12,823 bases of DNA, from NCBI GenBank assembly GCA_910592005.1, contig CAJVPP010003022.1, forward strand, positions 1 through 12,823. Reading direction: 5' to 3'. Made by a program: the position numbers and the translations under genes. Shown in pieces: positions 1-7,841 of this stretch (its first letter is position 1; each line of letters starts with the position of its first letter). This DNA comes from Funneliformis mosseae. Lineage: Eukaryota > Glomeromycota > Glomeromycetes > Glomerales > Glomeraceae. The notes under the pieces are model-generated. The model worked only from the letters and a program-made list of their open reading frames with translations. It had not been told where the DNA came from and did no database searches.

Positions 1-103
1 AAATTTATCTGAATTCATCCATTCTTACTGCCCAAGTGGTAATGAGTAATACCCGCCTATTTCGAGATCAGGAAATAGTGTATCTATTATTTTTTGACTA
101 ATT

Positions 104-1201
104 CTATAGCAATTTTTCAGGCTGATATTCTAGAGCATGCAAGTGGTCTGCGATAATTTTGAGAGTTGTACAGGAAATAGACGGAGCGTATCCTAGATCA
201 AAATATATGATATTAGGACACATTTTTGCGATTTTGGAAATTGACAAGTCAGAAATAATATGTTGAACTCCGTAAAGGTCAAGATGTTTTAGATTATGGC
301 ATGATAGAGCTATTTCTTCTATAACTCCGTCTGTAACATTGCAAGATTGAAGATTAAGATATTGGATATTTGGGCACGATCTCGCAATAATACGCATTGA
401 TTTATCAGTAAGGGCACTCATACCATAGAGGTTGAGATGTTCCAAACAATGGAATTGTGCAATTTTTCTGATGGCTATATCACTTATTTCATCACAGTGC
501 GCAAGTTTTAAACTTTTCAGATTTGAATATGAATCTGTAAGGGTGTGAATAGTAGTATCGATAAGTCTACTACAAGAACGAATATCTATAGATTGGAGGT
601 TAGGATGGGATCGTGTAATATCATGTACAATGCTATCGGTGACATAATTCCGATACCCACTAATTCCTAGATGTTTTAACCTATTGCATGACCGTGCTAT
701 TTCACAGAATGATTTACTGGTAATATCTCCGCCAAAACCAATATCTAAAAACTGCAATTTATCACATTTCTTTGCGATTTTAGTGATAGAATGATCGGTT
801 AAGCCCCCATTGTTAGAAACGTTAAGATGAATCAGGTTGGGATATACTTGAGAAATCTTGATTAAGACCGTATCATCAAAACCCATACTTCGCTCAAAAT
901 CTAAGTGGATTATGTTTGGGAATACTTCGACTATTTTTTCGATTATCTCATTCGAAAGATAAGAATGGTGCGTAATTATGAGACACTGCACACTATGTCT
1001 AAAAATCGGTCTAGAGTTTATATGTATCATTTTTATAAACTTTTTCTGTTGTTTCTCACCAATCAATTCAATACGACCCTATAAAATTAGACCAGTGCAT
1101 CTAGACCAAAGTCTAGAGACCAACAAAGTTAGATATAATGCGTTATCTTTAGCTAAGAAATTAAAAACATTCTTTAATAATTCAGGAAGAGCAAGCGCCA
1201 T
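104..1201 (-). CDS. F-box/LRR protein gene interrupted by one in-frame TAG
   Basis: Reading from ATG 1201-1199 gives 365 residues if one stop (TAG, 1081-1079, codon 41) is ignored. Residues 1-40 form an F-box-like helix region (LPELLKNVF, then VSRLWSRC). The stop falls where F-box proteins of this family have the tryptophan of an 'ILWKRIEL'-type motif; the codons after it read GRIEL. From about residue 65 to 355 there are roughly ten cysteine-containing leucine-rich repeats of about 26 residues, with cores such as PNIIHLDF, DKLQFLDI, NLKHLDLYG. Known F-box/LRR proteins of this AMN1/FBXL type recruit substrates to SCF ubiquitin ligases. If translation restarts at the first ATG after the stop (1030-1028), a 308-residue LRR-only protein results. 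The frame is otherwise clean, so the decay is recent or the gene is still used. No plausible intron removes the TAG. Confidence 0.75.
1079..1081 (-). other. In-frame TAG at the conserved F-box tryptophan
   Basis: The codon lies between ILxx-type F-box residues and the RIEL motif. The plus-strand paralogue also has a stop (TGA) at the aligned codon. TGG to TAG is a G-to-A transition, equal to CpA to TpA on the other strand. The only GT..AG pairs around it would span 14 or about 42 nt and would delete the conserved LWSRC segment, so splicing out is unlikely. Confidence 0.7.
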
Positions 1202-1356
1202 ATTTTTTATCAAGATATACTTACTTCAATAATTTCTTATTATGCATTTCCGAAACTTGGTTATTACATCAAGTCTAACATCTTTGAGCCTGGGCTGGGG
1301 ATTACCAGCTCGGAAGATTTTTTGTTTGAATATGAAGTATATAATATACACTATTT
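1202..1356. promoter_or_regulatory. Short shared intergenic region between divergent F-box/LRR loci
   Basis: This 155-bp AT-rich gap separates the two ATGs and must have held both promoters. The two leaders resemble each other in inverted orientation: each has a TGAAGTA motif, then GTATAT, and reaches ATGGCGC at the start codon. This suggests that the inverted duplication included the 5' leader. No confident TATA box can be assigned to either direction. Confidence 0.4.
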
Positions 1357-2409
1357 ATGGCGCAATCAAGCCTTATTTATTTGCCGGAACTATTAGAACG
1401 GATTTTATATTTCTTAGCAATAGATAAATCTCTCTATATATTTCCCGATTGTGGTACAGATGCAGTGCACCTATTTTGTGAAAGCGTATTGAGCTAAAGA
1501 GGAAAGACTTATATCCTGGGCAATCTCTTTCAAATGATTATAATTACCTTGCAAAGGAACGCTCTCGATTAAATAAATTCATAAGGATAGAACGTGCAAA
1601 GGATCTCTCTCAATTGAAAAAATTCATAAAGTTAATATGTAGGAAGTAAAAGCCAGTTTATTGCTCAAATGTAACTCATCTCGAAATATCATACTACTAT
1701 TCACTTTCAGATAAAAAAATCATAAGCATTATATTTTCATGCCCAAATATAATCCATTTGAGTTTCAAAAATAGCATAGGATTTAGTAATAGAACATTAG
1801 AACTGATAGCAGGTTCATACCCAAATCTGAAGTATCTCAATCTGTGTGTTAATCAATCGGGTAATTATATGAGCTCTCGTGCTTGAGAAGTAGATGACAG
1901 AGGATCTATAGAGAATCGCGAAGTCATGCCATAAATTAGAATATTTAAATCTTACCTACCGTACAGAGATTACTGAACATTCAATTTACAGTATTATTCA
2001 TTCTTGCCCAAGGCTCCAGCATCTTGATCTCAGCTTTTATCGAATTACTAATATAACTATCAAAGAAATTGCTGATTCGTGTCTTAATTTAAAGTATCTC
2101 AATTTGAAAGGGTGTAATAATATTAGTAAAGAAGCTGTAGATAAGCTAAATTCAAATATCTACGTAGAGAATTACCGGGATCCGAATGATATTCGAGCTA
2201 AGATAGAGCGAGTGGTAGATCTAATATCAAGACAGCCTAAAATTGTTAATATTAGAAGTCGGCTTCATCAGCCATTACGACAACCTAATTCCAATATATT
2301 CATGACAGTTGACTCTGGTGCTGATTACCCCATTATAGCTATAGGCAGACAAGCACCAAGGAATTATTCGATAGCATTATTTGATGATCTAGCTAGTTCA
2401 GAACAGTGA
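1357..2409 (+). pseudogene. F-box/LRR pseudogene with frameshifts and stops
   Basis: The paralogue of the minus-strand locus, starting at ATG 1357 (MAQSS, then YLPELLERILYFLAIDKSLY). Around 1430-1445 about four residues are missing relative to the sibling and the frame changes. It continues as SRLWYRC, and TGA 1479-1481 sits at the conserved F-box tryptophan before KRIEL. TAA 1647-1649 interrupts the region before the repeats. Leucine-rich repeats follow (PNIIHLSF, PNLKYLNL). A second frame change at about 1861-1893 and TAG 1909-1911 follow, and the rest is open to TGA 2407-2409, with repeats such as [15 protein letters not shown] and [10 protein letters not shown]. After the last repeat (ISKEAVDKL) there is an extra 75-residue tail not seen in the sibling. 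With two frameshifts and at least three stops it cannot encode a full protein. Confidence 0.8.
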
Positions 2410-2518
2410 TCACTAGCTCAGAAGAATTTGCTGGGCTACTCCTGTGCGACAAAAAATAATACCATAGATATTATGTATCATGGGCGCGGTCCCTGTATTT
2501 ATTTTCACATATATTAAT

Positions 2519-2524
2519 AATAAA
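2519..2524 (+). terminator. Possible polyadenylation signal AATAAA
   Basis: AATAAA lies 110 nt after the end of the F-box/LRR pseudogene and 40 nt before the next ATG. It is the only canonical hexamer in this gap. In AT-rich DNA it may be chance. Confidence 0.3.
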
Positions 2525-2563
2525 ACATGTGATATATTTTTTTGTATTAGTTATATATAGATC

Positions 2564-4585
2564 ATGTTATCTGAGCTTGAATCATTGAAACAGCGCATCA
2601 CTGAACTTGAGGCTGAGCTAGAGACCAAGAATTCTGAGATTCCTGAACTCAGAAAGAAGCTTGCTGAATTTGAAGCCAGGGATGTTGAGATTCACAAACT
2701 TAGAAAGAAGGTTGCTGAGTTTGAGGCCAGAAATGTGGAGCTTATAAAGCAGGTAACAGAAGAAAATAATAGACGTGACACTAGAATTGAGAATCTAGAG
2801 AAAAATAAGACAGATACCACTAATAGAGTTACTAAATTGGAGTAGAATCATTTGCAAAATGATAATACTCTTAACGACAACTCATCTAAGTTCAATTCAG
2901 ATGCAGGCCATCTTGAAAAATTATCAGAGGATAAGGAGATAGACACTTTCTTAGTCGAGGAAAGTAAGAAAAGTATTGGTGAAGATATTAGGCGATGCAA
3001 TAAGGAGAAGAAACTTCAGCGTGAATCAGTCGACCAGGACAGCACCATGCAAAGCACCTATCGGCCCGATACTGCTTATGTACCAGAAACTGTTAGCAAT
3101 GTTGAGAAGTCATATGAGCCAGAGATTAATGAAATTAACAATTGTAGTTCCTCGGAACCACTTCATGAAATAGAGGTGGTTGCAGAGCAATCAGTCATTG
3201 CAGATATCCCTCAGGAAGAAATCTCCACAGTGGAATCAAAAGTGTCGCACGATATAAAACCTATTAACATGATTTCTGAAAATTCTGAATTATCACGTGA
3301 TAAAAAACCCGTTAACATTGTTAACAGGTTTTCCGAAAATTCAAAATTGTCACATGAGAGAGAAACTATTACCAATACTTCGCTCACCTCCTGTCCAGAG
3401 ATAACTGAATTCGTACAAGGTTTGTTGAAAGAACTACTCAGTCCCAGAGGGACCCTCTCATCTGACGATAAACTCCAGACTATAAAGTTTTCTCCTCCCA
3501 GACCTCCAGTTCTTGGATCAATAAGCATCAAAAAACTTGCCAATTCATTCTGCCAGGCAAATGTTGCAAGAAATAAAACGATTATAGCAAAGCGATCAGA
3601 GATTACATTATGGTGTTTATTCTCCAAAAAGTTCGAAGATAAAGTCGTGGAGCTTAGGTCTAATGATAAGAAACTTACAGATCAGACTGCAAGAAAGCAG
3701 ATCTATAATGAAATGAAACCATACCTTACGGGTGTTTCTGATGGATATTTACGCGTAATGACCTGTAAAGCAAGAAAAATCAATAAGCTATTTGGCTATG
3801 AATACGACCCTAAAACTCTGAAAAGGATTGATGGAATACCAGGGTATATGGTTAATCAGGTCACTTATAGTGTTGATAGTATTTCAAGACTCACTAATTC
3901 TCAAATCGAATACATCATAGAACAGGTCAAATCGAAGACAATCACTAGTTCTGTGAATGAAATCTCCGAGCCCGTGGCTACTACTTCAGCGGTCCTTCAG
4001 GACCAGGCTCATGATTCGGTCCACTCGGGTGATAATTTTAGAGATACATCAGATGATACAAATTATTTTAAGTCAAACGATGAATCTGAATCCGATGCTA
4101 ATAAATCCGATTCTGATGTATATTTCAAATCCGATGACTCCGACTCCAATGATGAGTATGATCACGAACTTCATGAAAGGCTTACGCGTGAAGAAATGGC
4201 AAGAATAGCGAAGTTAGAGGATAAAACACCAACTAAACCTGAGGTAAATGATGTCGATTTCGATAAAATGCTCTCAGAAGCTATTGAGGAAGAATTGGCA
4301 TATTTTGATGATCCCGCATCTCAGTCAGTGAAAAAACCGAATAGAGAAGTTATTTCGCAATCAGGGGGAGAAACTAACGAAAGTAAGTTAGACAATGACT
4401 CTGATTCCGATGATTCTGAAGAAGAGATGCACCGAAGGGGTGAATCGGACGATGATGGGTATAATGGATACGGTGGATATGATGAATATGATGGTCACGA
4501 TAGAGGCTATTATTATCGTGATGGAAGATATGTAAGGAAGGTCTCACCAATGATGAGTCCTATTATCTCTCCAGTAACTGCCTAG
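2564..4585 (+). CDS. Coiled-coil protein with acidic C-terminal tail, interrupted by one in-frame TAG
   Basis: One frame of 674 codons runs from ATG 2564 (preceded by an in-frame TAG at 2558) to TAG 4583-4585, broken only by TAG 2843-2845. Residues 1-93 are a leucine/lysine/glutamate coiled coil (LSELESLKQRITELEAEL). The interrupted place reads TKLE-stop-NHLQNDN; relatives recalled from Rhizophagus have glutamine there, so CAG to TAG is likely. Residues 95-280 are hydrophilic. Residues 290-465 form a globular block (SISIKKLANSFCQ, LWCLFSKKFEDK, KLFGYEYDPKTL, QIEYIIEQV) typical of an expanded Glomeromycotina family of unknown function. Residues 490-650 are Asp/Ser/Glu-rich (SDSDVYFKSDDSDSND), and the end is GYYYRDGRY then PMMSPIISPVTA. 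A predicted intron 2753-2890 (GTAACA..AAG, in phase) would bypass the stop, but would remove family-typical sequence. The first in-frame ATG after the stop is 3047. Confidence 0.75.
2636..2737 (+). repeat. 51-bp tandem duplication in the coiled coil
   Basis: Two adjacent 51-bp units (2636-2686 and 2687-2737) encode EIPELRKKLAEFEARDV and EIHKLRKKVAEFEARNV, which match at 13 of 17 residues. This is an in-frame duplication that lengthens the coiled coil. Confidence 0.85.
2843..2845 (+). other. In-frame TAG inside the coiled-coil gene
   Basis: The codon separates two segments in the same frame, RVTKLE before and NHLQNDNT after, which read as one continuous family sequence. A CAG to TAG transition at a glutamine is the simplest explanation. 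The 580 codons downstream contain no other stop, so the mutation is recent or tolerated. Confidence 0.7.
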
Positions 4586-4774
4586 AAGAATTATTGGGCG
4601 AATCAATTACTCGCATTGACTGAATTATGCGAATTCGTATATTTCTTTTTTTTTCGAATCATGTAGGTGGCTTAGATATGATGCATAGTAAAACGTCATT
4701 TATTCTTCTCCGCAGTAATTATATAATGTTATTTTTCTTCGAGATTTTGAATTCACTATTCTAAGATCAAGAGT

Positions 4775-5302
4775 ATGGTTCGTAAAAAGAATAAGAGACA
4801 TAATCAATCCACACCATCGGCAACTTCAGCATCAGCTGAGGAGACCCAATCCGAAAGTCTTATAGTGACGGCTACGGAACTACAAGAACTTGTACGTCAA
4901 GGTCTCATAGTTGATGAAGTTCATGAAGTACTAGAATATGATCGAAAAAATATGCCTTGGATTAATAACTTTGTTCATGCTTCGATGGAGCTTGAAAACC
5001 AATGCAACGATCCATGAGAAAAAGCATTTCATGCCTTAATGAGGGAGCTCTTTGGTATGAAAGCATTTCGTGAAACATCCATTCAAGCTGGTCTCATTTC
5101 TAAGGCGCAAGATTTTGGAAATAAAATAGATAATCGCATAAGTGATTTTATCATTCAAATGGGGGAAGGCAAAAAAGGATGGTTAAGCCGTGGATCAGTT
5201 GCGATATTGCGTCAGATGTCAACTACGAAAAGAGTAATAGATTTGCTTAATATTGCCAAAAATAAAGGTCCTAAAACTCGTGGACAAATAATCATTTTCT
5301 AA
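4775..5302 (+). CDS. Unknown gene interrupted by one in-frame TGA
   Basis: ATG 4775 opens a frame of 176 codons to TAA 5300-5302, with one internal TGA at 5015-5017 (codon 81). The product is not recognised. It has a basic start (MVRKKNKRH), a Ser/Thr-rich stretch, and then helical segments (ATELQELVRQGLIVDEVHEVL). After the TGA come KAFHALMRELFGMKAFRE, KAQDFGNKIDNRISDFIIQM and LRQMSTTKRVIDLLNIAKN. Codon usage and residue composition look coding on both sides of the stop, so they were one gene. CGA to TGA is possible. The next in-frame ATG is 5039. The usual end may be lost: about 5271-5323 in the next frame still reads as protein, suggesting a frameshift near 5285. No signal peptide or membrane segment is evident. 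Confidence 0.55.
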
Positions 5303-6752
5303 AAGATATATTCTTTCAAAATCACGTAAGGTGACGTCTCTTAATTCCCAATAATATGACACTGGCTCATGTGAATCCGCAGTATATGCTAGGCGCAGTA
5401 ATACATCACCGTCATCCGCAGTCATCATTTTTGCCGAAGGCGCTAAGGCGGAGGATCTATTAATAAACCAATATTTTTGTCACTATAGTGATGAACTTTC
5501 CCCAATGTTCTGGTATGTTCTATCTCACTCATTACTCAGTTCTGAATTACTAATAAGAAAACCATATACCTGATTTACATTTTGCGGATCGTAAGTCAGG
5601 CGTCGTTAAAAAGAAAATCAAAAATGGAAATAGAACGATTAGAATCTATGATTTACGGATTCTCAGATAAATAGTCAAATTATGTGTATGGGTAATAATA
5701 CATTAATCCGTTTTTGGACAGGAATTCTTTATTCCGATTTTTTGTAAGGGGCATATCAGCCAATCTAGATATACAATTACTCCATTGTATAAATTTATAG
5801 CATATTGTTCATCGGATATTACTTTTAGCGCAATTTTCTCTCCTGAAAAGAAAGGGTCATATCAAATAAGCAGTATATTTTATTAGATAATCTGCAAATC
5901 GTGGGGTACAAGGGATGTAAAATTTACGCCATTACTCCCGATAGTTTTATTCCTAGAATGGATAATTTTTCGCAAAAATAATTAATGCGGATCTATATGA
6001 TATTTTTTATAAATACCCTGCCTATTTTTCCCTTTACAATTCGATCCTTATTAGAGGGAACATTCATTATGAAACTACTTTGAATCGAACTGCGCCACAA
6101 GCAAATAGAACTCCCGCCTTCTTATATACTCGAAGCAAGAAAAAAAAATGTTTTCTTATTTACCTTGCCGTGAGGTGTTTCGCATGGTTATACACTAAAA
6201 GCAGTTTACTGAAGTGATAGTTCTTCCTTGGCTTACGGGTATTCATTCTTTAGACACGAATGAAATAAGTGAATAGGGATAGGCGACTAGGAGCTTTATA
6301 TATTGTAGCATATTCATATACTGTACATTTCATGATCCCAGAGGGGTTCAACGAATATTTCAAAAATTTTTATTAATAAAAGAACTTTTCTTTTGCGTAA
6401 GGCCTTTCGCCAAGCATTTACGAAAAAATAATATTATCATTCATTGTTTGAAACATGTTGTGGAATATGGGGTGCACTAACTTTTTTCGTCTATAGGTAC
6501 AAACGCTAGATAGGATCTTAAACATTTCTTTTTTTTTCAGAAATAGGGGTAAAGTTATGACGATTATTCCAGATTCATATTTCGATGCGAATTCTCTATG
6601 CTAGTGTATATGGATATTTATTTTACCAGGCGATTGTAAAACATATAAAAGGATTATTTCTAGAGAAGCGCTTTGGTATTTTTTTCCTCCAACAAGTAAA
6701 AAAAAATATCAATTTCTCATAAAACTAATAAAACAAAAATCTAATCTAAAAA
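5303..6752. other. Gene-poor region with scattered coding-like fragments
   Basis: No intact gene is visible. Short stop-free stretches that resemble protein occur on both strands. Plus-strand examples are about 5332-5457 (PNNMTLAHVNPQYM), 5582-5669 (FADRKSGVVKKKIKNG) and 6059-6215. Minus-strand examples are 5428-5219 (ATG start; VSYYWELRDVTLRDFE), about 5853-5720 (EKIALKVISDEQYAINLY) and an ATG near 6071 (MNVPSNKDRIVKG). They cannot be linked by phase-consistent introns on either strand. The region is either eroded gene sequence or chance open stretches in AT-rich DNA. A TATAAAA at 6644-6650 probably belongs to the next gene. Confidence 0.4.
6644..6650 (+). promoter_or_regulatory. TATA-box-like TATAAAA upstream of the membrane/HTH gene
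   Basis: TATAAAA lies 103 nt upstream of ATG 6753, followed by an A-rich leader that ends AAAAATG, a favourable fungal start context. No experimental start site is known. Confidence 0.45.
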
Positions 6753-7485
6753 ATGTTCTCAAACACGGATATTTTCTTGATCGCAATCTTTGGTGTCACA
6801 ATTGTTTTTTATGAGATGCTGACCCATGGTGTCCTAACTATGGAAATGATCCAAGACATTTTTTCTGGAAACGTAAACATTTATATAATCTTTGCCATCG
6901 CTATCTTCTTCTTTCGCAAATATCTAATGGGATCACGAGATAATAACCTCGAAAGAACCATCTTAACATTAAGCAATGAACTTCAAAGAATGCGTACAGA
7001 AGCTGAATGGAAAAATGATGCGATATCTCAAGGTAGGTCGTACATTAGAAAAAAATATAACGTCATACATATATACTTATCTGCGCCTTACTGCGTCTTA
7101 TTTTTTTTTTCTAGCAGGATCTAATCGATTCTCTTCCACAAGTCACGTTTCCATGGGAAATTGTTCTGAATTTACGGATGAATACGAAACATATTGGGTC
7201 GAATTTACAGCCCTTTTTAATAATAGGAGGAAAAAAGAAGGTCGTTCTCTAACGCAATTATACAATATTTTATCAATCGAAATTGGTCTTAGTGCTAGCA
7301 CATTGGCTAGTTTTTATCGTCATCAAAAACCACCAAGAAGAACTTCTATTGACAAAATCATCGAATGGGTTGAAAAGGAGGGAAATAAGAAAGTAGTTAG
7401 TTTTTCTGATAGTAGCAGTAGTAACAACAGTAGCAGTAGCGGTAGCGTTAGAGGAAGTATCGGTGGAGGTAATATTGCGAAATAA
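6753..7485 (+). CDS. Two-exon gene: membrane-anchored protein with HTH-like C-terminal domain
   Basis: Exons 6753-7032 and 7118-7485 join in phase to give 215 residues. Residues 7-20 (IFLIAIFGVTIVFY) and 41-54 (VNIYIIFAIAIFFF) are hydrophobic and probably cross the membrane. Residues 65-93 are charged and helical. Residues 116-181 (WVEFTALF, then SLTQLYNILSIEIGLSAST, FYRHQKPPRRTSIDKIIEWVEK) look like a small lambda-repressor-type helix-turn-helix: a first helix, the GLSAST turn and recognition helix, and a closing amphipathic helix. The tail is Ser/Gly-rich. Splice sites are strong: AAG|GTAGGT and a T-rich tract before CTAGCAG. The acceptor is NAGNAG, so an Ala-Gly/Gly variant of 216 residues is possible. 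The domain call is by pattern only. A membrane-tethered DNA- or protein-binding factor is inference. An ATG at 7154 could start a soluble form. Confidence 0.75.
7033..7117 (+). other. Intron with tandem NAGNAG acceptor
   Basis: The donor is GTAGGT at 7033-7038. A run of ten T residues precedes TAG (7112-7114) and CAG (7115-7117). Either acceptor keeps the frame, giving an 82- or 85-nt intron and one residue difference. Confidence 0.85.
7408..7446 (+). repeat. AGT/AGC trinucleotide run encoding a serine tract
   Basis: Repeated AGT, AGC and AAC codons encode the SDSSSSNNSSSSGS tail of the HTH-like protein. Such runs vary in length between strains. Confidence 0.6.
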
Positions 7486-7584
7486 CTTGATGCTGGGACT
7501 CTCATTTATGGCTTAGGATCTGAGAACTCCCTCCCTCTTTGATAGCATCATTTATTTCTTTTGCCACATCTGATTTTATTAATC

Positions 7585-7590
7585 AATAAA
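7585..7590 (+). terminator. Probable polyadenylation signal AATAAA
   Basis: AATAAA lies 99 nt after the TAA of the membrane/HTH gene and is the first canonical hexamer downstream of it. Confidence 0.5.
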
Positions 7591-7688
7591 ATTTCGCCCA
7601 TTTCGGACATTTCATTTGCATCAGCTAAAATTTTTTCTGAAAATGATCGGCTCTTTCTTATACAACTATACTATTCCGCAATTATATT

Positions 7689-7700
7689 TATCACGTGATA
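7689..7700. promoter_or_regulatory. Palindrome TATCACGTGATA (E-box) upstream of the CRN gene
   Basis: A perfect 12-bp palindrome with a CACGTG core, 141 bp before the CRN start codon. TCACGTGA is a known bHLH (Cbf1-type) binding motif in fungi. A second palindrome, ATACGCGTAT with an ACGCGT core, is at 7745-7754. The rest of 7486-7841 shows no gene. Confidence 0.35.
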
Positions 7701-7841
7701 CATACTCTAATTTATGCCGTAACGTTCATGTGACTTGCAACAATATACGCGTATGCGCAAATAATTTTTTTTTTCTCTTACTTCTTACCTCTTACACTGA
7801 AATCGTGGAACGTCGTTTTTATCCGAGAAAAATAATACATT

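Noticed and set aside
978..1427. Plus-strand open frames at 978-1232 and 1242-1427
   Set aside because: The first is the antisense of the F-box exon of the minus gene. The second overlaps the F-box start of the plus pseudogene in another frame. Neither resembles protein.
2753..2890. Intron that would skip the TAG at 2843
   Set aside because: It is in phase, but the donor is weak and it removes sequence typical of the family. Kept only as an alternative.
3211..3627. Minus-strand 138-codon open frame inside the coiled-coil gene
   Set aside because: It is the antisense of a long, family-typical coding frame, with composition expected of a shadow.
4892..5040. Intron (GTACGT donor) that would skip the TGA at 5015
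   Set aside because: No T-rich acceptor follows, and the removed segment looks coding.
7323..7505. Minus-strand leucine-rich open frame
   Set aside because: It is the antisense of the AGT/AGC serine run, which gives poly-leucine by composition.
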